A DNA stretch of 32,180 nt. Source: UBA6168 sp964573725 (GTDB taxonomy: Bacteria > Bacteroidota > Bacteroidia > Chitinophagales > Saprospiraceae). Both the position numbers and the translations under genes were made by a program. Below are positions 6,953 through 14,473 of the stretch, one piece after another. Location: contig CAZNLJ010000049.1 of the NCBI GenBank assembly GCA_964573725.1, positions 1 to 32,180 of the forward strand, written 5' to 3'. The notes under the pieces were generated by a model. That model was not told the DNA's origin. It saw only the letters and a list, made by a program, of their open reading frames with translations, and searched no databases. Within the stretch, counting starts at the first letter, position 1. Each line of letters starts with the position of its first letter.

Positions 6953-8293
6953 ATGACCATCTTCGACCTTTTAATTTACATCGGGGTGACGGCAGTCGCC
7001 ATGTCGTTGACTTCCGCCTTGTTGTTGCACCGAAAGGAAGAATGGCTGATGACCTATCTCCAGCATTTCTGCGGGGCGCTCTTCCTTTTTTCCGGTTATG
7101 TCAAAGCCGTCGACCCGTTGGGAACGGCTTTCAAGATGGAACAATATTTTGCGGAGTTCTACTATACCTTCCAGGAAACGGCCTTGTCCGGCGTCGCGCC
7201 CTTGTTCCCGTGGCTCTCCCAGCAATCGGTCCTGTTCTCCATGGCGATGATTGTTTTCGAGATCGTCCTGGGGGTGATGTTGGTCCTGGGTACCCGTCCG
7301 AAATTGACGGCCTGGCTTTTCCTCCTGTTGGTGGCCTTCTTCACGGTCCTGACCGGGTTCACGTACCTGACGGGGTTCGTCCCTTCCGGGGTCAATTTCT
7401 TTTCCTTCGACCAATGGGGACCCTATGTGGAAACCAATATGCGGGTGACGGATTGCGGGTGCTTCGGTGATTTCCTGAAATTGAAACCGAAGACGAGTTT
7501 CCTGAAAGATGTCTTCCTGCTCCTGCCGTCGCTCTATTTCGTTTGGAGGCCGCAAAAGATGCACCGGTTGTTCCCGCCGACCGTGCAGCACATCGTGCTG
7601 GCTTCCGTGACAGCCCTGGTCTTTGTCTTCTGTTGGCGAAACGTATCCTGGGACGAACCGGTGGCCGATTTCCGTCCGTTCCGGGAAGGTGCCGATGTGC
7701 GGACCCAGAAGGAAAGGGAGGCGGATGCGCAGGCGAACGTCCGCATCACCCATTACCGGATGACGAACAAGGAGAGCGGCGAAGTGGTGCTCCTGCCGAT
7801 GGAGGAGTACATGAAACAATACCAGTCATATCCGAAGGAAGCCTGGAACCTGGAGCAAGTCAAGACCGAGCCGGAGGTCGAGCCGACCAAGATCAGTGAC
7901 TTCGACATCAGTGACCTGGACGGAAACAATATGACCGATGACATCCTGGCCGAGCCGGGATACAGCTTCATGGTGACCGCCTATAAACTGAAGACCGAAG
8001 ACCCGGCCTATCGGGCCGTGTTCGAAACCACCGTCCGTCCTTTTATGGATGCGGCCGCCCAGGCGGGGTACAAGGTCTTTGCGGTGACCGCACCGAACGA
8101 CCCGGCGGTCATCGACGGATTCCGGCATGCGGTGCAGTTGGCATTTCCCTTCTATGTGGCCGACGACCTGTTGTTGAAGACCATCCAACGCTCCAATCCC
8201 GGTATTGTCCTGTGGAAGGACGGAAAGGTGGTTCGGAAATGGCATTACCGCAAGTTGCCAGCCTTCGAGGCGGTACAACCTACCCTCGACTGA
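6953..8293 (+). CDS. BT_3928-family DoxX/MauE-like membrane protein with thioredoxin-like C-terminus
   Basis: The product (446 aa) has an N-terminal membrane half of about 230 residues with five or six helices. The segment F-L-F-S-G-Y-V-K-A-V-D-P-L-G-T is typical of the Bacteroidota BT_3928/DoxX family. A conserved D-C-G-C-F-G-D motif sits at the membrane surface, as in MauE-like proteins. The C-terminal half (about 310-446) looks like a thioredoxin fold ending in PGIVLWKDGKVVRKWHY but shows no CxxC pair. The role is not established; redox or thiol handling at the membrane is an inference from the fold and the Cys motif. ATG at 6953 follows AAAAGGAATT, one of the few plausible ribosome sites here. 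A strong hairpin follows the stop and separates the gene from nusB. Confidence 0.82.
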   Translation: MTIFDLLIYIGVTAVAMSLTSALLLHRKEEWLMTYLQHFCGALFLFSGYVKAVDPLGTAFKMEQYFAEFYYTFQETALSGVAPLFPWLSQQSVLFSMAMIVFEIVLGVMLVLGTRPKLTAWLFLLLVAFFTVLTGFTYLTGFVPSGVNFFSFDQWGPYVETNMRVTDCGCFGDFLKLKPKTSFLKDVFLLLPSLYFVWRPQKMHRLFPPTVQHIVLASVTALVFVFCWRNVSWDEPVADFRPFREGADVRTQKEREADAQANVRITHYRMTNKESGEVVLLPMEEYMKQYQSYPKEAWNLEQVKTEPEVEPTKISDFDISDLDGNNMTDDILAEPGYSFMVTAYKLKTEDPAYRAVFETTVRPFMDAAAQAGYKVFAVTAPNDPAVIDGFRHAVQLAFPFYVADDLLLKTIQRSNPGIVLWKDGKVVRKWHYRKLPAFEAVQPTLD

Positions 8294-8312
8294 GCAGATG
8301 GCCACACAAATT

Positions 8313-8378
8313 TTCCTTCGAAGCTTCCGGTCGGATAAAAGGTAAGTCCGGAAGCTTCGAAGGAATCTTTTTTATCCG
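8313..8378 (+). terminator. Strong terminator with interlocked inverted repeats
   Basis: Arm A (8313-8330) pairs perfectly over 18 bp with arm A' (8348-8365), followed by TCTTTTTTAT, giving a classical rho-independent terminator 20 bases past the upstream stop codon. In addition the loop segment CGGATAAAA (8332-8340) is complementary to TTTTATCCG (8370-8378) in the tail. The two stems interlock as in an H-type pseudoknot. Confidence 0.8.
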
Positions 8379-8408
8379 GCCAAATGTTAGTTTGTAGTCT
8401 AATTTTTT

Positions 8409-8416
8409 CATTTTTG
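8409..8416 (+). promoter_or_regulatory. Possible -7 element for nusB
   Basis: CATTTTTG followed by CACC resembles TAnnTTTG-CA with one mismatch (C for the first T), located just after the terminator. Predicted start near 8424 would leave a leader of about 120 bases before nusB. A TTTG at 8391-8394 is nearer than the normal -33 spacing. Confidence 0.35.
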
Positions 8417-8543
8417 CACCCGTTCGAAACCAAACCGCCCGGCAGCTATTCCGACGCCGGCCATTTAGTTCCAAGATGATCGAGTTGATGCGCCGCGCCT
8501 TGGGTGCGGCCCTCGGAACCATGCAGGGCGAACCATTGAAATT

Positions 8544-9482
8544 ATGTTGAGCAGAAGGAACATCCGCATTAAAGTGATGCAGGTGCTATATGCAAGAAGC
8601 AGGGATAAGGACCTCACCCACCGACAATCCTTGCTTTTGTACCGGAATGTCATCCGGCACTCTTTCGAACTGTATCTCCTGAGCCTGCTCCAATTCATGC
8701 GGGTCGCCGAATACGCCCGCCAGGACCACGCCAACAAATCCTCCAAGCTGCGGCCCACACCGGAAGACAAGGCATTCCGGCCCAAGCTCTGCGATAACGA
8801 CCTGATGTTGTCGCTCCAGGAAAATCGGGGCTTGCGTAACTTGTTTACCGTCCATCATGTGACGGACCGAATCAACGAGGACAATACTCGCCTGCTTTAC
8901 ATGGAGTTCGCAAAGACGGAAGCCTACGCCGGTTACCTGGCGTCCCAGGACGGCTCCCGGGACACGCACCTGCAGGCCTTGCTCGACCTTAACAAGTCCC
9001 TAACCGGCAGTGACCTCTTCAACGAGGTCATGGATGAGAACTATTTGAATTGGCAAGACGACAAGTCCTTGATCATCGGCGCCATGAAAAAGACCATCAA
9101 GGCCTTGCCGGTGAGCGGCGACTTTTATGAGGAATACCAGCCGACGGATGAGACGGTCGTGGAGTTCGGGGAGAATCTCCTGGCTTATCTCGAGGAATCG
9201 GACGCCATGTTGTTCGAACTGATCGAACCGTTCCTCAAGAATTGGGATGCGGAACGGGTAGCGGTCATGGACATGATCCTGCTGAAAATGGCTGCTTGCG
9301 AGTTGATGAACTTCCAAACCATCCCAACAAAGGTGACCCTGAACGAATATGTGGAGATCGCCAAATTGTACAGCACCGACAAGAGCAAGGATTTTATCAA
9401 CGGTATCCTGGACCGGCTGATGAAAAAACTGGAAGCGGACGGCAGGATTGTCAAGGAAGGCAGGGGCCTGATTGAAGAATAA
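8544..9482 (+). CDS. nusB: Transcription antitermination factor NusB (extended Bacteroidota form)
   Basis: The product (312 aa) carries a NusB domain at the C-terminus (about 195-300). It contains N-W-D-A-E-R-V-A-V-M-D-M-I-L-L-K-M-A, then TKVTLNEYVEIAKLYSTDKS and DFINGILDRLM, the conserved RNA/NusE-binding core. The N-terminus begins with S-R-R-N-I-R-I-K-V-M-Q-V-L-Y, also NusB-like, so an insertion of roughly 150 residues divides the domain, as is common in Bacteroidota. NusB binds boxA RNA with ribosomal protein S10 (NusE) to prevent premature termination in rRNA operons. ATG at 8544 fits the family. The OmpA-type gene follows after 58 bases and may be read through. Confidence 0.92.
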   Translation: MLSRRNIRIKVMQVLYARSRDKDLTHRQSLLLYRNVIRHSFELYLLSLLQFMRVAEYARQDHANKSSKLRPTPEDKAFRPKLCDNDLMLSLQENRGLRNLFTVHHVTDRINEDNTRLLYMEFAKTEAYAGYLASQDGSRDTHLQALLDLNKSLTGSDLFNEVMDENYLNWQDDKSLIIGAMKKTIKALPVSGDFYEEYQPTDETVVEFGENLLAYLEESDAMLFELIEPFLKNWDAERVAVMDMILLKMAACELMNFQTIPTKVTLNEYVEIAKLYSTDKSKDFINGILDRLMKKLEADGRIVKEGRGLIEE

Positions 9483-9540
9483 AGCATATCTTACCCTCCT
9501 CAAGGAGCCTTCTCACCAAACCCTGATCCTAATCCCGCTT

Positions 9541-10800
9541 ATGACGCTGCGTCACTTTCTTCTCTTCCTGCTGACCCTCCCGGTCGGCTTACCGTTGTCC
9601 GCCCAATACGAAACCGCCCGGGATGCCTTTTATTTCCGCGCATCCATGGGGAACCGGCAGTGGCCGGGAGAGAACCGCTCCCTGGAACGATTCGACTTCA
9701 GCAACGGACTGGACGCCGCTTTTGTCCGGCACATCCATCCTTCCTTCAACCTGGCCGTCCCGCTGCACTTGGAAAAGTCCAGGGTCCGGAATGTTTCCGA
9801 CCAACAGGTGGAGTACCTGTCCGGCGGTCTGGACCTGATGTTGCAGTGGAAGCATTTCCGGCCCGACCATCGGTGGTACCCCTATTTGTCCGCCGGTGCC
9901 GGCCTGACTGTGGACGGTCGAGACCGTACCAGCAGGGTGGATTATCCGGTGGAAGCCGGGCTCAACTACCGGATGGCCAGGCACGTCTATGCCAGTGCGG
10001 CCACCCAGTACCGGCTTACCAATGGTGGGGCGGACCGTCTGCTGCGGCATTCCCTCGGCATTTGGCTGGTCTTCGGTTCGACACCTTCGGACCAAGGACC
10101 GGTGGCGGACCGGGACCTCGACGGGGTGGCGGACCGGCAGGACCAATGCCCGGACGAACCGGGTCGCCCGGAGACTTTCGGTTGTCCGGACCGCGACGGG
10201 GACGGTGTGGCGGACCGCTTGGACGATTGTCCCGATGTGGCGGGGCGTCCGGTCTTGCGGGGTTGTCCCGACCGCGACGGAGACAATCTGCCGGACCAGC
10301 TGGACCGGTGTCCGGATTTGCCCGGAACCGCCGGCATGGGTGGGTGCCCGGATACGGATGGCGACGGGGTGGCGGACGACCAGGACAAATGTCCGACGGT
10401 CCGGGGAGCGGCCGGCAACGCCGGTTGTCCGGAATTGGAGGCGGCGGAACAGGCGGTATTGGTATTTGCCCGGAAGGCGGTACAATTCGAAACCGGCAGC
10501 GACCGGTTGTTGGCCGCGTCCTTTCCCGTCCTGGACGATATCGCTGCTATCCTGAAGAAGTATCCGGTCCAGCATCTCCGAATTTCCGGCCATACGGATG
10601 ACATCGGGACCACGGCGGCCAACCAGTCGCTGTCCGAACGTCGGGCGCGGGCCTGCAAGGATTATCTTTTCAGCCGCGGAATCGACCTGGACCGCATGGT
10701 GACGGAAGGGTTTGGCGAAGCGGTGCCTGTTGCCGACAATTCCTCAGCGGAAGGGCGTGCCCTGAACCGGCGGGTGGTCTTCGAGGTCTTTGTTCCCTGA
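9541..10800 (+). CDS. OmpA-family outer membrane protein with thrombospondin type 3 repeats
   Basis: The product (419 aa) has a signal peptide ending L-P-L-S-A-Q. A small beta-barrel-like domain covers about 25-185. Four calcium-binding thrombospondin type 3 repeats of the D-x-D-x-D-G-V-A-D-x-x-D-x-C-P type follow (about 190-300). The last 110 residues form an OmpA peptidoglycan-binding domain (ISGHTDDIG, then L-S-E-R-R-A and L-N-R-R-V-V-F). It would link the outer membrane to peptidoglycan. ATG at 9541 is chosen because it starts the signal peptide; an in-frame TTG inside nusB would add 23 unlikely residues. The gene lies 58 bases behind nusB, with no obvious promoter between them. Confidence 0.9.
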   Translation: MTLRHFLLFLLTLPVGLPLSAQYETARDAFYFRASMGNRQWPGENRSLERFDFSNGLDAAFVRHIHPSFNLAVPLHLEKSRVRNVSDQQVEYLSGGLDLMLQWKHFRPDHRWYPYLSAGAGLTVDGRDRTSRVDYPVEAGLNYRMARHVYASAATQYRLTNGGADRLLRHSLGIWLVFGSTPSDQGPVADRDLDGVADRQDQCPDEPGRPETFGCPDRDGDGVADRLDDCPDVAGRPVLRGCPDRDGDNLPDQLDRCPDLPGTAGMGGCPDTDGDGVADDQDKCPTVRGAAGNAGCPELEAAEQAVLVFARKAVQFETGSDRLLAASFPVLDDIAAILKKYPVQHLRISGHTDDIGTTAANQSLSERRARACKDYLFSRGIDLDRMVTEGFGEAVPVADNSSAEGRALNRRVVFEVFVP

Positions 10801-11431
10801 CCGACCCCGATATCGACATCCCGAAGGTGATGCGGCGTTGCTTGCGTCCATCCCGGTCCAGGAAACCGGCATGAATCATGGGGAAATCGACCTGTCGGCC
10901 GGATGTGAAGGCCCCGGCGCGTAAAGGACGTCTAAGGCACGAAGCGGATGACCACATCCGTAAGCCCACTTGATTCCATTACCCAATTAATTGGGATGGT
11001 CGGAAGCCGGGGGGACGCTTCCGGCATGCTCTTCCCGCCGTCCTGCACCTCCTCTTTCGCACTTCAAATACCTGATCGAATATTTCGATGGCAAGGTTCG
11101 CCTAATTGAATAAAAACGTAACCTGCTCATAACCATAAGGTATTTATCGGAGCTTCCCACCTGCTGGACAGGGCGGCCTACGGCACACCCAAGGCCCCGC
11201 CTACCGCCCAGAACTTTCCCAGGGTGCCGCCCCGCGCCTTTTCCATGCGGTTTGCAGCACATCGGTAAGTTTGGCCACTTGCAAAAATTGGACAACAATT
11301 TTTATAATAGCCAATCCGACAGGCTTGAGGTGCGGAAGATGAGCTGTACATCCGGAGGAATGAGGAAATGGGCGGGCGGGCATCGGTGGGCGTTCATACG
11401 CCCGGATACCGCGCCCCTGGCTTTCCGCTCC
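10801..11431. other. Gene-free convergent region with several dyads
   Basis: No credible protein gene is seen between the ends of the OmpA-type and rhomboid genes. The stretch contains a 14-bp perfect palindrome (10982-10995) and a 7-bp hairpin (CGGAAGC 11001-11007 with GCTTCCG 11017-11023). It also contains the dyad ATCGAA-TAT-TTCGAT (11075-11089), a plus-strand TAAGTTTG (11266-11273) and the hairpin AAAAATTG/CAATTTTT (11283-11303). An AT-rich patch lies at about 11100-11145. No classical terminator for either neighbour stands out. Confidence 0.5.
10982..10995. repeat. 14-bp perfect palindrome CCCAATTAATTGGG
   Basis: A self-complementary 14-base sequence without a loop, better suited to dimeric protein binding than to RNA hairpin formation. 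Its role is unknown. Confidence 0.45.
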
Positions 11432-12058
11432 TCAATAGGGCCATTGGTAGACGATCTTGGCCAGGAAATCGGCAGCGAGCGACGGTCGTAGTGCGATGGT
11501 GAAGGTCAGTCCGAACACCGCCCCATAAAAGTGTGCCTCATGGTCGATGATATCCCCGGCCCGCCTGGCGGCATAAGAGGAATACCAAAGGAATAAGAAT
11601 GCCGCCAGGATGGCCCGAACCGGAATGACAAAGAACAAGCCCAACCTGGCCCATGGTTCGAACAGGATGAATACGAACAGGATGCCGGAAACGGCACCGG
11701 AAGCACCTACGCTGCGAAACTGTGGGTTTTCCCGGTGTCGCAGGTAGGTCGCCGCATTCGCCATGATGCCGCTGAGCAGGTATACCAAGAGGAAATTGAG
11801 CTTACCTTTCCATTCCGTGCCGAATACTTCCCCGAAACGTTGTTCCACCGCCAGACCGAACCCATAGAAAACGTACATGTTGATGGCCAGGTGTATCCAA
11901 CCGCCATGGACGAAACAAGCACTCAGCCATCGGTAGTACTCCTTGTTACGGGATTCCAGCCAGGGAAAATGCAGCAGCTTGCCTTGCAGGTCCGATTGGG
12001 AAAAGGCCTGGTAACTGATCAGGACGGTAGCAATGATAAGAAGGGTGGTCACGGACAT
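11432..12058 (-). CDS. Rhomboid family intramembrane serine protease
   Basis: The product (208 aa) is a six-helix rhomboid protease. The catalytic serine lies in S-V-G-A-S-G-A-V-S-G. The catalytic histidine lies in the late helix I-D-H-E-A-H-F-Y-G-A-V-F-G. The family's W-I-H-L-A-I-N-M-Y-V-F motif in the second helix is intact. It would cut single-pass membrane proteins within the bilayer; substrates cannot be predicted. ATG at 12058 gives a short N-terminal signal-anchor helix. The gene starts 27 bases after rlmH on the same strand, so the two are probably cotranscribed, without an evident functional link. Confidence 0.9.
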   Translation of the reverse strand: MSVTTLLIIATVLISYQAFSQSDLQGKLLHFPWLESRNKEYYRWLSACFVHGGWIHLAINMYVFYGFGLAVEQRFGEVFGTEWKGKLNFLLVYLLSGIMANAATYLRHRENPQFRSVGASGAVSGILFVFILFEPWARLGLFFVIPVRAILAAFLFLWYSSYAARRAGDIIDHEAHFYGAVFGLTFTIALRPSLAADFLAKIVYQWPY

Positions 12059-12085
12059 CTTGATGGCGAATGTGAGCTGAGCCGG

Positions 12086-12586
12086 TCAGTCGTTGTGATA
12101 GGATTCTCCCCGCAGGATGGTCATGGACCGGTACAATTGTTCCAGCAGGAAGAGACGGACCATCTGGTGGGAAAAGGTCAGTGGGGATAAGGACAGGATG
12201 AAGTCCGCCCGTTTCCGGATTTGGTCGGATACGCCGAATGCCCCGCCGACCAGGAAGACCATCCGTTTCTTACCGCTTTGCAGCCTGCGTTCCAGGGAGG
12301 TAGCCAGGGCGCGGGAAGAAAGCGATTCCCCTTTTTCATCCAGCAGGACCAGGTAGTCGTCCTGGGTCAGGCGTTCGAGCACCATGTCCCCTTCCTTTTG
12401 TTTACAGGCTTCCTTCGGCAGGTTCCCGGCATTCCGGACATCCGGAAGGGACACGAGCCGGAACGGAAGATAATGGGTCAACCGTTTTTCATAGATGGCC
12501 ATGCCGGTTTCCAGATAGGCTTCGTTTGTCTTACCGATAAACCAGCATTCTGTTTTCAAGGCCTGGTATTTTTCGTTGAAAGGCAT
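12086..12586 (-). CDS. rlmH: 23S rRNA (pseudouridine-1915-N3)-methyltransferase RlmH
   Basis: The product (166 aa) is a small SPOUT methyltransferase acting on pseudouridine 1915 of 23S rRNA in assembled ribosomes. Family features are the N-terminal C-W-F-I-G-K-T-N-E-A-Y, the central L-D-E-K-G-E-S-L-S-S-R, the cofactor loop FLVGGAFGVSD and the end HQMVRLFLLEQLYRS followed by I-L-R-G-E-S-Y-H. ATG at 12586 is chosen because the -7 element at 12649-12656 places the transcript start near 12642, downstream of the alternative start at 12661. Length is close to E. coli RlmH (155 aa). The rhomboid gene follows in the same unit. Confidence 0.95.
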   Translation of the reverse strand: MPFNEKYQALKTECWFIGKTNEAYLETGMAIYEKRLTHYLPFRLVSLPDVRNAGNLPKEACKQKEGDMVLERLTQDDYLVLLDEKGESLSSRALATSLERRLQSGKKRMVFLVGGAFGVSDQIRKRADFILSLSPLTFSHQMVRLFLLEQLYRSMTILRGESYHND

Positions 12587-12648
12587 GGGAGGGGACCTGG
12601 GCCTTGCGTCACCTCGGTCGACATCGCCGGTCCGGCCTGGTTCCCGGG

Positions 12649-12656
12649 CAAAGATA
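12649..12656 (-). promoter_or_regulatory. Probable -7 element for rlmH
   Basis: The minus strand reads TATCTTTG followed by CCC, a full match to TAnnTTTG. Transcription from it would begin near 12642 and leave a leader of about 55 bases, which rules out the longer rlmH reading frame. No -33 TTG is seen. Confidence 0.55.
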
Positions 12657-12694
12657 GGCAAGTTAGCGTGGGGAGAGACATCGGGGGGCCGAAA

Positions 12695-14224
12695 TCATGA
12701 GGGGGTATCCGCGCGCATCATATTCCATGCGGTACCGAGCCGGTCGGTGATGTCGCTGGCGAGCAGGCTCGGCTCCGAGGAGTCGGCGGCGGCGAGATCA
12801 CCGGCGAGCCCATGCCAATAGGCGCCGATGCGGCAGGCATCGGCCGCCGGATACCCTTGGGCGAGCAACCCGGTCAGGATACCGGTCAATACGTCGCCGC
12901 TGCCGGCGGTCGCCATGCCAGGATTTCCGGTGGTATTGAAGTGGCATTGCCCGTCGGGGGTGACGATGACCGAATGAGCCCCTTTCAGGAGGATGAAGGC
13001 TTGCAGGCGTGCGGCTTGTTCCTGCAATTGCCGCAATCGGTCGAAACCGTTGGCGGTCGGTCCGGACAAGCGTGTCCATTCTCCGGGATGGGGTGTCAGG
13101 ATACTTCCCGGCGGAAGGGAGTCGAGCAGGTGCGGGAAGCGGGCGAGCAGGTTGAGCCCGTCCGCATCCACCACCACCGGCTTTCGCCATGTGGCCAACA
13201 GGGCCGCCAGGGCACGGGCGGTCCGAAGCCCCTGTCCGAGGCCGCAGCCGATACCCAGCGCCTGGTATCGGCCGGATATTCCGCGCCAGTTTTCGCGGGT
13301 AATCCGTTCGGCGGAACGGTCCCTGCTATGGATGGCTTCCGGCAAGCTGCCCGTCAGGGCCGATAGGACGTCGGGGTTGGCATGCACGGTCAGCAGTCCG
13401 GTACCGCTGCGCAGGCAGGCCCGGGCTGCCAGCAGGGCCGCACCCGGCATGCTCCTGCTGCCGACGACCAGCAAGGCGTGGCCGAATGTCCCTTTGTGAC
13501 TGAATTTCGGACGGGGATGGACAAGGGCAGCCACCGCGGCAGGGTCGGTCAAGTACCAGGCGGTCTCCGTTTCGGCGATAACCCGGGGGTGGAGACCGAT
13601 GGGAATCACCGCCCACTCCCCCACCCGATCCGCATTTTCAGGCAGGAGGAAAGCCAGCTTTGGAAATTCGAAGCTGACCGTAGAGTCGGCCCGGATACAT
13701 GCACCTTCCGTCGGGCTGTCCGCCGACAGGCCGGAAGGGATGTCGACGGCAATCTTTCGGACCGGCCAGGCATTTATCCGGGAGACCAGTTCCGCCAGGA
13801 ATCCTTCCAGGGGCCTGTCCAGTCCCGTTCCCAGCAAGGCGTCGATGACGATAGCTCCCTCCCGTGGTGCTTCCGGGTAGGGTGTGTCCGGGCCGATTTC
13901 TACGACAGGGCACTCCGTTCCGGACAGGAGCAGGCGGTAATGATGTGCCGCATCCGGCTTGCGGCCTTGCTTGGCGGACAGCGCCCACACACGCACCGCG
14001 TAGCCGGACGTCCACAGCAGCCTGGCGATGGCAAATCCGTCCCCGCCGTTGTTTCCCCGGCCGCAGAATATATGGACCGGACCATCGTTGTGGGTGAACC
14101 GGTTCATGAACCAAACGGTGAACGCCCAGGCGGCGCGCTCCATCAGGTCTTCGGGGGCGCAGGGTTCCTGCAGGATGGTCTGGCGGTCGATATGACGGAT
14201 GGCTTCAGCGGAAAACAGTTTCAT
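12695..14224 (-). CDS. nnr: Bifunctional NAD(P)H-hydrate epimerase / ADP-dependent NAD(P)H-hydrate dehydratase
   Basis: The product (509 aa) repairs hydrated NADH and NADPH. The N-terminal epimerase domain (about 1-215) has IFCGRGNNGGDGFAIARLL, IDALLGTGLDRPLEG and V-D-I-P-S-G-L-S-A-D. The C-terminal dehydratase domain (about 225-505, carbohydrate-kinase-like) has KGTFGHALLVVGS, V-V-D-A-D-G-L-N-L-L, LTPHPGEWTRLSG, LLKGAHSVIVTPDG and the ADP site NPGMATAGSGDVLTGILTG. Both active sites appear intact. ATG at 14224 (MKLFSAEAIRHID) matches the family start; more than 100 upstream in-frame residues are antisense to the promoter region of the next gene and are not credible. It is divergent from the T9SS type-B gene and lies 108 bases upstream of rlmH, which has its own promoter. 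Confidence 0.95.
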   Translation of the reverse strand: MKLFSAEAIRHIDRQTILQEPCAPEDLMERAAWAFTVWFMNRFTHNDGPVHIFCGRGNNGGDGFAIARLLWTSGYAVRVWALSAKQGRKPDAAHHYRLLLSGTECPVVEIGPDTPYPEAPREGAIVIDALLGTGLDRPLEGFLAELVSRINAWPVRKIAVDIPSGLSADSPTEGACIRADSTVSFEFPKLAFLLPENADRVGEWAVIPIGLHPRVIAETETAWYLTDPAAVAALVHPRPKFSHKGTFGHALLVVGSRSMPGAALLAARACLRSGTGLLTVHANPDVLSALTGSLPEAIHSRDRSAERITRENWRGISGRYQALGIGCGLGQGLRTARALAALLATWRKPVVVDADGLNLLARFPHLLDSLPPGSILTPHPGEWTRLSGPTANGFDRLRQLQEQAARLQAFILLKGAHSVIVTPDGQCHFNTTGNPGMATAGSGDVLTGILTGLLAQGYPAADACRIGAYWHGLAGDLAAADSSEPSLLASDITDRLGTAWNMMRADTPS

Positions 14225-14416
14225 ATGGGGTATTGTTTTTATTTGAACGGACCGACCGGAATTCGGATTGCCTGCCGAGTCAAATAAATTCCGCACCCTT
14301 CCCGCTCCGCCAGGCAATCGTCCGGCGGGAAGTATCCATGCCGGGCCAGCCGGATTTTCCGTTTGGAAATCCTGTTCAAATTGCCGATTCGTTTTTCGAG
14401 GATACGTCCGATGGGT

Positions 14417-14424
14417 TATATTTG
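14417..14424 (+). promoter_or_regulatory. Probable -7 element for the T9SS type-B gene
   Basis: TATATTTG fully matches TAnnTTTG. A near-consensus TTC (14395-14397) stands 19 bases upstream in place of TTG. The predicted start near 14431 precedes the ATG at 14474 and excludes the longer frame beginning at 14363. Confidence 0.6.
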
Positions 14425-14473
14425 TAGGAGGGTGGTCCGACGCGGCCGCCGGGTTGTCCAACAGGAACATAAG

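Noticed and set aside
10987..11298. Minus-strand frame of 103 codons in the gene-free region
   Set aside because: The translation is rich in Arg, Gly and Pro without any pattern, crosses a palindrome and hairpin, and has no promoter or family likeness.
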